Below are positions 42,332 to 49,177 of a stretch of 49,177 nucleotides of DNA, piece by piece; position 1 is the first letter of the stretch, and every line of letters starts with the position of its first letter. Source of the DNA: Sphingomonadales bacterium (GTDB lineage: Bacteria; Pseudomonadota; Alphaproteobacteria; Sphingomonadales; Sphingomonadaceae); NCBI GenBank assembly GCA_027483465.1, contig JAIXUQ010000108.1, positions 1 through 49,177 of the forward strand, in the 5' to 3' direction. The notes under the pieces are model-generated. The model was given only the letters and a program-made list of their open reading frames with translations. It had not been told where the DNA came from and did not search any database. The translations under genes were made by a program, and so were the position numbers.

Positions 42332-45211
42332 ATGCTCGAAGTAATCACCATCGGCGGCGGAGAGTATATCGTCAATGTCCTCAACGCCGTCGCGGCCTGG
42401 TCGGGGGACAGCGCATTCGCCTCGATGATCCAGGCGGTCATGGTGATGGCCTTCGCCTATGGCCTGCTGATGATGGCGTTCACCTTCCAGTGGAAGGCGT
42501 TTCTCAACTGGTTCCTGCAAGCGACGCTCATCTACATGTGCCTGATGGTGCCCAAGGTGAATGTGCTGGTGATCGATCGCATCAACCCCGGCCTGCCGTC
42601 CGCAGCCGTCGCCAATGTGCCGCTCGGCCTCGGCGTCATCGCTTCATTTACCAGCCAGATCGGCGATTATTTCACGCGCGGTGCCGAACTGGTGTTCGGG
42701 TTGCCCAGCGATCTCAACTATTCGCGCAACGGCATGATCTACGGCAGCCGGCTGTTCGAGGCGACCATGGCGGTGCGCATCAACGATGCCGAGTTTGCCA
42801 GCAACCTGGATGAGCATTTCAAGCAATGCGTGTTCTACGATGTGCTGCTCGGGCGCAAATCCATCGATCTGCTGGCAAGGTCAGATGATCTGCTCGCTGC
42901 CCTTGGCCCCGGCGCCATCAGCCGGGCGCAGCGCTGGCTGACGCGCAACGGCGATGGCACGGTTACGTCCGAGATCATCACCTGCCGTGACGCCTATGGG
43001 CGGTTCGTCGCCAGCTGGGACACGCAGCAGACGCCGCTCGAGCGCGCATTGGGCCAGCAACTTTTCCCGCGCCTGCTGCCCGACGCGGCGCGCGCCAAGC
43101 TGGTCGCCGATCTGCCCGGTGCCTATGACTATCTGACCGGGGTGAGCCGCTCGGCGTCGCAGATCCTGCGCCAGAACCTCATGATTAATGCAATGACGCA
43201 GGCCATGCACACGATGCAGTCGGGCGGGTCGCCGTCTTCGGTCGATGTCTATGCCCAGACCCGCGCCGAGATCCAGACCCGCAACACCTACAGCTCGATC
43301 AGCTCGACCGCCATGAAATGGGTGCCGCTGCTCAATATCGTGCTCACCGTGGTGTTCTACGCGCTGTTCCCGATCACCTTCCCGCTGTTCCTGTTTCCGC
43401 GCACCGGGCCGCTGGTGCTGAAGGGTTACACCACCGGGTTCTTCTACCTGGCGGCCTGGGGCCCGCTCTACGTCATCCTCAACATGGTACTGACATTGAA
43501 GGCGCAAAGCGATGTGCTCGCCGCCGGCGCACCGGGGGCGGGCGGCATCACGCTGGCGTCGTTTGTGGGCATCGAGGGCGTCAATGACGATGTCGGACTG
43601 CTCGCCGGCTATCTGATCGCGAGCATCCCGTTTCTGGCGGCCGGTATCGCCCGCGGCGCGCTGGCGATTTCGACGCAAGCGACCTCCTATCTGGCGCCAT
43701 CCCAGAATGCGTCGGAAGAAGCCGCGCGCGAGGCGTCGACCGGCAATATCGCATTCGGCAATACCTCCATGGAAACCGCCGCGTTCAACCAGAAGCAGGG
43801 CAATGTCTGGTCATCGACACCGAGCTTCAACTATGGCGCCGGCTCGTTCACCCAGACCATGGGTGACGGCACCCGCACCACCACCTATCCCGAGGGCCCG
43901 GTGGTCGATGGCGTGGCGGCGACCTCGAAGCTGCCGTTCACGCCGCAGCTCACCAACGATTATCAGGCCAGCTTCGCCAAATCCTCGACCGAGATGTTCG
44001 GCCGTGCCGAGACGCTGGCCAACAGTGCCTCGACCAGCTTCAGCGCGGCCAACACCCAGGCCGCCGATTTCCGCCGCACCCTGTCGGCCGGGACCGGGCA
44101 GGACACGGCGTTCGGCGCGGCCGACAGCCAGGCGATCAACCAGACATGGTCACAGATCGACTCGGCTTCCAAGCTGCTGCAGGAGCGCCTCGGGTTCGAC
44201 CGTCAGACGGCCGAGAAGCTCGCGACCCAGTATATGTTCTCCGGCAATCTCAACACCGGCATCTCTTGGCCGGGCCAGACCGGTGCAGGCGGTACGGGCG
44301 GCGGCGCACAGGGTCTGCCGATCACCGGCAAGGCCGGTATCGGGGTCAATACCAGCGGCAGCAAGTCGGTCGGCACCGACATGTCGGTCGGGGCCTCATC
44401 GGCGGTTGCCCAGGCGCAGGACCTGCTCGCCAGTATGTCACGCTCGCAGGGTTGGACCAACAGCCGCGAGGGTTTCTTCCGCGCCACCGCGAACAGCACC
44501 AGTTCCGATATCCGTGCCCGCTCGGAAAGCCTGTCGTCGAGTTACACCGAGGCCAACGCGGTCGCACGCGAGGCGCGCCAAGCCTATGAGACCGCCCGGC
44601 GCTATGAGGAAGCATCGACGCTGCGCGACAGCGAAGGCGTGTCGATCAGCGACAATCTTTCCCAGCGCTTCGTCAACTTCGTACTGTCCGAGCAGCACCG
44701 CACGCCCTGGCTTGAGCACGACTGGAACCCGACCCGCGGCATGCCGGTAACGCGCGACGAGATCATTGAGCGCGACATGTATCTGGACAAATTCCTAGAG
44801 ACCGAGAAAGCGCGCATTGCTGCCGGGGTGACCGACGACAAGGGCCCACCGACGGCCGCCGGTCTCGTCGGCCCGTCGGCCAACACCCAGTCCCGCGTTG
44901 CCGGCTTCGGTGCCATGGGCAGGGCCAGCATCGCCTCAACCCCGGTTCCGCGCCCCGACACGTTGCGCTCACCCGGGGAGGTGTATCGCGGCCGCGGTGA
45001 TGTTGCGGGCGCGGTCGCAGAGAAGGGTGAGGAGCGGCTCGGTGGCTATCTGGAGGGGCGCAAACAGGCATTCGAGGGCGTCGACAGGAACCTGTCAGAC
45101 GTGCCGCAGCTGACCATGGATAATGTGGTTGGGAAGGACCAGCGCAGCCTATGGGACAGCACCCTTGATGGTGCAAAATCAATACTCACGCCTAAGAAAG
45201 ATGAAAAATAG
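42332..45211 (+). CDS. traG: TraG, F-type mating-pair stabilisation protein
   Basis: A 959-residue inner-membrane protein. The TraG N-terminal domain (about 1-450) contains four to five transmembrane segments (MIQAVMVMAFAYGLLMMAFT, WVPLLNIVLTVVFYALFPIT, YLAAWGPLYVILNMVLTLKA and AGYLIASIPFLAAGIARGAL). The periplasmic C-terminal half is Ser/Thr/Ala-rich and helical, ending DGAKSILTPKKDEK. TraG stabilises mating pairs and helps exclude identical plasmids. A GGGAGCGGGA site precedes ATG 42332. It is last in the traF-traH-traG row. Confidence 0.92.
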   Translation: MLEVITIGGGEYIVNVLNAVAAWSGDSAFASMIQAVMVMAFAYGLLMMAFTFQWKAFLNWFLQATLIYMCLMVPKVNVLVIDRINPGLPSAAVANVPLGLGVIASFTSQIGDYFTRGAELVFGLPSDLNYSRNGMIYGSRLFEATMAVRINDAEFASNLDEHFKQCVFYDVLLGRKSIDLLARSDDLLAALGPGAISRAQRWLTRNGDGTVTSEIITCRDAYGRFVASWDTQQTPLERALGQQLFPRLLPDAARAKLVADLPGAYDYLTGVSRSASQILRQNLMINAMTQAMHTMQSGGSPSSVDVYAQTRAEIQTRNTYSSISSTAMKWVPLLNIVLTVVFYALFPITFPLFLFPRTGPLVLKGYTTGFFYLAAWGPLYVILNMVLTLKAQSDVLAAGAPGAGGITLASFVGIEGVNDDVGLLAGYLIASIPFLAAGIARGALAISTQATSYLAPSQNASEEAAREASTGNIAFGNTSMETAAFNQKQGNVWSSTPSFNYGAGSFTQTMGDGTRTTTYPEGPVVDGVAATSKLPFTPQLTNDYQASFAKSSTEMFGRAETLANSASTSFSAANTQAADFRRTLSAGTGQDTAFGAADSQAINQTWSQIDSASKLLQERLGFDRQTAEKLATQYMFSGNLNTGISWPGQTGAGGTGGGAQGLPITGKAGIGVNTSGSKSVGTDMSVGASSAVAQAQDLLASMSRSQGWTNSREGFFRATANSTSSDIRARSESLSSSYTEANAVAREARQAYETARRYEEASTLRDSEGVSISDNLSQRFVNFVLSEQHRTPWLEHDWNPTRGMPVTRDEIIERDMYLDKFLETEKARIAAGVTDDKGPPTAAGLVGPSANTQSRVAGFGAMGRASIASTPVPRPDTLRSPGEVYRGRGDVAGAVAEKGEERLGGYLEGRKQAFEGVDRNLSDVPQLTMDNVVGKDQRSLWDSTLDGAKSILTPKKDEK

Positions 45212-45485
45212 GCGCTCCCACAGCGAGCTCGATGACCGCTGCGCCAAGTACAATGCCGGCGATGGCCACAAACACCCAGAACGGCCACCAGAACTGACGG
45301 TCAGGCACGCTATGGTTGAGATAGAAATTATCGAGGTCCTTGTTCTCGACCGCCCTACTCCAAGCCTTGAGTCCATCGAGGCCTTCGATCTCGACCTTGA
45401 CCGGTTCGGCGCGCGCGGCTTCGAGCTCGGCGACACGGGTGCGCAGAGCGTCGAGTTCAGCCTTGGTCACCTGCTCGGTCATCAT
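45192..45485 (-). CDS. coiled-coil membrane protein overlapping traG
   Basis: A 97-residue protein with an N-terminal coiled coil (VTKAELDALRTRVAELEAAR) and one transmembrane segment (about 67-90, FWVFVAIAGIVLGAAVIELA). It is convergent with traG and overlaps its last 20 bases. ATG 45485 or 45482 can start it; the ribosome site is weak. No family is recognised. Because of its position it may be an entry-exclusion or channel accessory protein, which is only a guess. Confidence 0.5.
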   Translation of the reverse strand: MMTEQVTKAELDALRTRVAELEAARAEPVKVEIEGLDGLKAWSRAVENKDLDNFYLNHSVPDRQFWWPFWVFVAIAGIVLGAAVIELAVGAPIFHLS

Positions 45486-45540
45486 GGCACCATTGGAACA
45501 AACGCGATACGTTTATAACGCAATTTGTGCCAAAGTGCCA
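45485..45540. promoter_or_regulatory. possible control region of the helicase gene
   Basis: A TATAAC -10-like element (45514-45519) with TTGGAA (45493-45498) 15 bases upstream is flanked by TGGCAC (45485-45490) and two direct GTGCCA copies (45527-45532 and 45535-45540). The outer pair forms an inverted repeat around the promoter-like part. It could serve the rightward helicase gene and be bound by a repressor. Confidence 0.35.
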
Positions 45541-45594
45541 GACGGCCGGCAGCGGCCTGATCGGCCCCGGATTCAACAGGTTCGATACCCTTTT

Positions 45595-47019
45595 ATGCAG
45601 CACACCAGTGAACAGCAGGCCATTCTCGAGCGCCGGCCAGAAGGTATTATCAAGGTCGCCGCCGGTGCAGGTTGCGGCAAGACCTCGACACTGGTGGCCT
45701 ATGGCGAACGCTGGCGCGGCCGCGGGCTGTATCTGGCATTCAACAAGGCGATTGCCGACGAGGCGCGGCGGAAGTTTCCCAAGTCGATCGAGCCGCGCAC
45801 GGCGCATAGTTTTGCCTACCGCGCCCTTGAGGTGACGAAACGCGGCAATGTTGTGCCCAAGTTCCGCCATGAGCATCTCGACGACTATCGCGATATGCTG
45901 CTGCCGGTGCCAGGCATGCGCGAAGGCCAGATGCGCACGGCTGTGCTCAAGACCATCGACAATTTCCTGATCGATGCCGGCAAGCGGCTGAAGGTCGAGC
46001 ATTGCCCGATCGAGGACCCGGCGCGCAGCAACGCCATCAGGGCAATTGCAAAGCCGATCCTCGAGCAGCTGATGCGCTTCCAGCGCCACGACCGGCCGAT
46101 TACGCACGATGTGTATCTAAAATCTTTCGAGCTGCTGCATCGCATCGACGACGCCTTCGATTACATCATGGTCGACGAGGCCCAGGACCTGAACCCGGCG
46201 CTGATCTCGATTGCCATGAAAGCAAAACGCCCGTTGCTGGTCGTCGGTGACAGCTACCAGTCCATCTACCGCTTCCGCGGCGCTGTTGATGCCATGGACC
46301 AGTTCGTGGCCGACCCCCTGCCGCTGTCGCAAAGCTGGCGGTTCGGCGAGAGTGTGGCGCGCATCGCCAATCGCATCCTTGCCTCGCATTCGGTGCGGCC
46401 GCGCTTCCTCCTGTCCGGCAATCCGGCTATCGCCACGGAGATCGTGCGCTATGGCGGCCGACTCAGCATCGCGCCGGGCACTGCAATCCTGGCGCGCACC
46501 AACGCCCGGTTATTCATGAGCTTGGCACCATTGGCGAGGCCATTTCATCTGATCGGCGGGTTCCGCGACCTCGAGCGCCAGATCGCCTCGGCATGGGCGC
46601 TGCGCTGCGGCCTCGTGCGTGAGGTCGCCGACCCGGCGGTGGCTCGGTTTGCGACGTGGGCGCATCTGGATGCGGCGGCCGAGCGCGGTGACGCCGAAGC
46701 GAAGCGATGGCGGATGATCGTCGAGGCCTATGGCGAAGATCTGCCGGCCATCCTGTCGCGGCTTGGAGCCCTTCACCGAGACCAGGAGACTGATGCGCAG
46801 ATCGTGGTCTCGACCGCGCACAAGGCCAAGGGGCGCGAGTTCGATGCGGTGCTGGTTCTCGATGACTTCCCGCGGCCGAGCGAGTTGCACGCCCGGCGGC
46901 AGCAGAAGCCCGAACTGCGCACCGAGATCGATCAGGAGATCAACCTGCTTTACGTCGCCTGCACCCGTGCGCGGAAGAAGCTGTTTCTGGCTGAGCAGCT
47001 TCATGAGGAATTGGTTTGA
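45595..47019 (+). CDS. UvrD/Rep-family DNA helicase
   Basis: A 474-residue SF1 helicase, compact relative to UvrD (about 720). Motifs in order: Walker A AAGAGCGKTSTL (about 24-35), FNKAIADEARRKFP, RTAHSFAYRAL, Walker B IMVDEAQDLNP, VGDSYQSIYRFRGA, STAHKAKGREFDAVLVLDD and LLYVACTRARKKLFL. It unwinds DNA, probably in plasmid replication or transfer. ATG 45595 gives the usual N-terminus (QHTSEQQAILERR); the 85 open codons upstream overlap the opposite-strand gene. Confidence 0.88.
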   Translation: MQHTSEQQAILERRPEGIIKVAAGAGCGKTSTLVAYGERWRGRGLYLAFNKAIADEARRKFPKSIEPRTAHSFAYRALEVTKRGNVVPKFRHEHLDDYRDMLLPVPGMREGQMRTAVLKTIDNFLIDAGKRLKVEHCPIEDPARSNAIRAIAKPILEQLMRFQRHDRPITHDVYLKSFELLHRIDDAFDYIMVDEAQDLNPALISIAMKAKRPLLVVGDSYQSIYRFRGAVDAMDQFVADPLPLSQSWRFGESVARIANRILASHSVRPRFLLSGNPAIATEIVRYGGRLSIAPGTAILARTNARLFMSLAPLARPFHLIGGFRDLERQIASAWALRCGLVREVADPAVARFATWAHLDAAAERGDAEAKRWRMIVEAYGEDLPAILSRLGALHRDQETDAQIVVSTAHKAKGREFDAVLVLDDFPRPSELHARRQQKPELRTEIDQEINLLYVACTRARKKLFLAEQLHEELV

Positions 47020-47227
47020 TTTGCGGAAGGGTTGGGGCAGTAGCGCAAATTGAAGACATATTGCGACCATCGATGGGCCGGCCGAGGGTCAGGATTGCTG
47101 GCACGCTTTGAACGAAGCCGTATGCCATGCCGGCCAAATTCTACGTTCCCGCGCACACTCTCCAAGCCGTCGTATCTACCTGAAGAACCTCGTCTGACGC
47201 CCTCGCATTGATCCGGGATCCCGGCGT

Positions 47228-47570
47228 ATGGCGACCCGCGAGAACGACGTTTGGCGGCTGCCCCAGAGCGTCAAGGGCGACGATCTGCGGTCCGGCGGCA
47301 GTGCAGCGCTCTGCGCATTCCGAGCCCGCCAAGGACCGCCTGCGTTGCATCGACTCGCGTGCACCCGAAGCATGGCCAAGGTCACCGGCCTTGCCCGCTG
47401 CGGTGCAGTCGGTCTGAAAGCCCATCTCGACTTCATCACCCGCAACGCCAAACTGGTTGCAAAAACCAGGACGGCTCCCGCCAGCAGGCGCTCGCGGTGG
47501 AGCTGCAGCAGGTGCTGGAGCGGCAGAATGGGGCCAGAGAGAAAAAGGTGGACGGGCCTGCAAAGGGGGA
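47228..47570 (+). pseudogene. frameshifted relaxase relic (VirD2-like)
   Basis: No intact gene is seen from 47020 to 47648. Within it, pieces in three rightward frames fit the start of a VirD2/TraI-type relaxase: ENDVWRLPQSVKGDDLRSGG, then SRAPEA in another frame, then AKVTGLARCGAVGLKAHLDF and ITRNAKL, and then a QDGSRQQALAVELQQVLE piece after a shift near the A-run at 47460. The core KVTG...KAHLDFITRNAKL is the family signature. It looks like a decayed N-terminal fragment; the catalytic part downstream is gone. The rest of the stretch shows nothing else. Confidence 0.45.
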
Positions 47571-47574
47571 AGTT

Positions 47575-47587
47575 TTGCACGGTGCAA
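47575..47587. promoter_or_regulatory. palindrome, second copy of the Xre-RES operator
   Basis: TTGCAC-G-GTGCAA, a perfect 6-1-6 palindrome 61 bases beyond the end of the RES gene. It is the same motif as at 48907-48921 upstream of the antitoxin gene. Confidence 0.55.
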
Positions 47588-47648
47588 GCCCCTTGAGCCG
47601 GACAGCGCCTTGCCCAATTTGCATGCAAGGTTTGGATAGTTTCGGATT

Positions 47649-48359
47649 TCATTCGAGATGCTCAACGGCATATGCTGGCGTTCCCGACCAACTCAATCTG
47701 TGCATACCGCCCTGGACGACAGACTGCACCACGTTCGGCCGCAACGCTGCGATGCAGATGCCCCCGGGGTGTCGCACTGAAGGGTAGATGATCCCATTGA
47801 GGTCAGCCGCCCTGGCCTGTGCAGCGATAACGTTGCCTGCAGGGTAGCCTACGGCGGGGTCCGGATCGAGGCAGGCATGCTCTGACATCCCACGCAGATC
47901 GACGAACACGCCTGCCATGCTGGCGAGCATTTCCCCATATTCCACTACAGCATTGAAGTCGTTCGCATCGGCCAGCGCCTGCGTCAGATGAAAGCCCACC
48001 TCAGCAATGCAAGTCTCGACCGCCAGCGCAGCGTACCACGCGCCGCGATCGGACGGGTTGAACCGCATGATCTGGCGCGGCTTGGCGTAGGCAAAGCTCG
48101 CATTGATGAACTTGGCATGCGCGACCCCATGCACCAGCTCCGATACAGGCAATGAAGCGGTGCCGCGATCTTCGGCGACAAGCCTTCCGCTAGTCGCGCT
48201 TTCGATCTCGGCAAGCAGGTAGTGCTCATCTTGGTTGTCGGCCAGCGGGGTCATGACCGCCTCCCGCAGCCGGGCGCTTGGGACAAGGCGAATGGTGCGC
48301 GGGAACGCTTCCCGAACTGTCGGCAGCGGGAACGCCGCTGCTTCGTCAGAGCCCGCCAC
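47649..48359 (-). CDS. RES-domain NAD+-degrading toxin
   Basis: A 236-residue RES-family toxin, known to split NAD+ in related systems (MbcT, ParT). Visible family pieces are RTIRLVPSARLREAVM near the N-terminus, RFNPSDRGAWYAALAVETC in the middle (conserved Arg and Tyr) and IIYPSVRHPGGICIAAL near the end. GTG 48359 is chosen because it starts just inside the antitoxin gene (14-base overlap) and gives the usual N-terminus. It is the second gene of an Xre-RES pair. Confidence 0.85.
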   Translation of the reverse strand: MAGSDEAAAFPLPTVREAFPRTIRLVPSARLREAVMTPLADNQDEHYLLAEIESATSGRLVAEDRGTASLPVSELVHGVAHAKFINASFAYAKPRQIMRFNPSDRGAWYAALAVETCIAEVGFHLTQALADANDFNAVVEYGEMLASMAGVFVDLRGMSEHACLDPDPAVGYPAGNVIAAQARAADLNGIIYPSVRHPGGICIAALRPNVVQSVVQGGMHRLSWSGTPAYAVEHLE

Positions 48360-48783
48360 GCAGAGAGTCGATGTATAGCCGGGTTTCGAGCATCCGGGGG
48401 ATGCCTCCATCGATCATCGCGGCGATCGGAGACTGCCGCGCGAATATGGGACCGCGGTTGGGTAGCGAGGGCCAGCGATCGGCCATTCCGTCAGCAAACA
48501 GCAGATGGAGGCCCTTGAAGATGCCGATGAGTGCCGAGGCGCGGGTCAGGTGGTCCTGGCTCAGCACGCCATCCCAGCGGCCGGCCTTGATGCGGTCCCA
48601 AGTGCTTTCCGAAACGCCTAGTAAGGCAGCACTCTCCGCATTGCCGGCGCCCCAGGCAGCGGTTAGGCGGACAACGGCTTTTACCGCAGCGCCCGTCAGA
48701 CGACGACGATCGGCTTCATCGGCAAAGGTTTGAAGATCGGATGGAGCGCTGCGAGGGCGCTCCAGCTCAGCGACGTTGTTCAT
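48346..48783 (-). CDS. Xre/MbcA/ParS-type antitoxin
   Basis: A 145-residue antitoxin: an Xre-like helix-turn-helix (about 45-85, WGAGNAESAALLGVSESTWD) and a C-terminal toxin-binding domain of the DUF2384 type (ALIGIFKGLHLLFADGMADR, FARQSPIAAMIDGGIPRMLE). It blocks the RES toxin and should repress the pair through the palindrome at 48907-48921, 124 bases upstream. ATG 48783 gives the natural start; the frame is open 16 codons further. Confidence 0.88.
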   Translation of the reverse strand: MNNVAELERPRSAPSDLQTFADEADRRRLTGAAVKAVVRLTAAWGAGNAESAALLGVSESTWDRIKAGRWDGVLSQDHLTRASALIGIFKGLHLLFADGMADRWPSLPNRGPIFARQSPIAAMIDGGIPRMLETRLYIDSLRGGL

Positions 48784-48906
48784 ACAGCACCTCCTGACGC
48801 GCCATATCGCATCACGTGGCGCGAATGTCAAGCTGACAGGTGCATCGCGGATCAGCGGCGACGCTTTGTTTCCTCGATCGGAGGCTGTGTTGGGGACGGG
48901 TCAACT

Positions 48907-48921
48907 CTTGCACCGTGCAAG
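48907..48921. promoter_or_regulatory. palindromic operator upstream of Xre-RES
   Basis: CTTGCAC-C-GTGCAAG, a perfect 7-1-7 palindrome between the divergent Xre and HigA-like genes. A shortened copy lies beyond the RES gene at 47575-47587. Binding by the Xre antitoxin dimer is inferred from position and symmetry. Confidence 0.6.
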
Positions 48922-48991
48922 ACTTTCTGAGCCAGACGTGCCAGAACCAAAGGTGCCAAAGATAGGTCGATAAGTGGTGTCACAAGCGACA

Positions 48992-49012
48992 ATTGACCAT
49001 TGACCGTTGACC
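48992..49012 (+). repeat. three tandem heptamers before the HigA-like gene
   Basis: ATTGACC, ATTGACC and GTTGACC follow one another without gaps (48992-49012), ending 30 bases before the HigA-like ATG. Each holds a -35-like TTGACC. They may be a promoter with a tandem binding site or a slippage array. Confidence 0.5.
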
Positions 49013-49042
49013 CCTCGAGGCAGGCAGGTCTAGCGTTGTCAA

Positions 49043-49177
49043 ATGTCCAACTTAGAGCCGATCCATACCTGCCGCATTATGCGGGCGGACTGCCTGGAGC
49101 CCCATAACCTGTCGGTGGCTGACGCTGCGCGCCTGCTCGGTGTCACTCGGCAATCGCTGAACAATGTCGTCAACGGT
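49043..49177 (+). CDS. higA: HigA-like antitoxin, N-terminal part (cut by window end)
   Basis: The frame from ATG 49043 runs off the window and encodes EPIHTCRIMRADCLEPHNLS then VADAARLLGVTRQSLNNVVN, the start and helix-turn-helix of the HigA/VapI family. HigA normally follows a higB toxin gene. Between it and the Xre gene (48784-49042) there is no room for one, so either higB lies downstream or this is a solitary regulator. There is no clear ribosome site. Confidence 0.75.
   Translation, partial: MSNLEPIHTCRIMRADCLEPHNLSVADAARLLGVTRQSLNNVVNG

Noticed and set aside
1-49177. CRISPR array, tRNA, rRNA or complete insertion sequence
   Set aside because: I saw no regular spacer-repeat array, no tRNA-like cloverleaf, no rRNA sequence and no transposase gene.

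Overview
This window looks like a large plasmid, or a plasmid-derived region, of an alphaproteobacterium, most likely a sphingomonad. The DNA is GC-rich. It pairs a heavy-metal resistance region with an F-like/TrwABC-like conjugation backbone and carries small accessory families I know from sphingomonad plasmids (DUF6878-, DUF6915- and DUF6927-like). There are no rRNA, tRNA or core housekeeping genes, and several genes are broken at recombination joints.

Layout. (1) 1-565: a VirD4/TraG coupling-protein fragment runs directly into the tail of a class V aminotransferase. (2) 591-16861: metal resistance in three blocks. The first is a MerR/CueR-like regulator divergent from grx/mauE-copA-copB-NTF2. 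The second is a leftward copC-copD-cnrY-cnrX-cnrH-like operon, which joins periplasmic copper proteins to an ECF-sigma metal-sensing module. The third is a CadR/ZntR-like regulator divergent from a small CDF exporter, DUF3703, a Cys/His-rich protein, czcC-czcB-czcA, a secreted protein and czcD. (3) 17105-23060: leftward TrwA-like, traD (coupling protein) and traI (MobF relaxase), followed by a 59-aa gene. A repeat-rich candidate oriT lies upstream. (4) 23335-33499: a 10.2-kb island bounded by 12-bp direct repeats. It holds a one-polypeptide MmeI-like restriction-modification enzyme, a tightly coupled three-gene cassette (MerR-like regulator, N6-adenine methyltransferase, PIN nuclease) behind three regularly spaced operator-like repeats, and two overlapping tyrosine recombinases. 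(5) 33500-39064: small plasmid accessory genes, a 198-bp nested inverted repeat, parDE and ssb. (6) 39259-47019: a traW remnant, traF, traH, traG and a UvrD-like helicase. (7) 47228-49177: a frameshifted relaxase relic, an Xre-RES toxin-antitoxin pair flanked by copies of one palindrome, and the start of a HigA-like gene.

How the parts work together. The metal region covers periplasmic copper oxidation and binding (CopA, CopB, CopC), copper transport (CopD), CzcCBA export across both membranes and two CDF exporters. Control comes from two MerR-type sensors and one Cnr-type sigma/anti-sigma/sensor trio. Transfer functions are only partly present: relaxase, coupling protein and TraF/H/G are seen, traW is cut, and the remaining pilus genes are absent here. 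Stability is provided by parDE, Xre-RES and the anti-phage-like island.

The best candidate for an undescribed system is the MerR-like/methyltransferase/PIN cassette at 27278-30816. The PIN gene has no visible antitoxin and starts on the stop codon of the methyltransferase, so the two proteins may form one modification/effector module.
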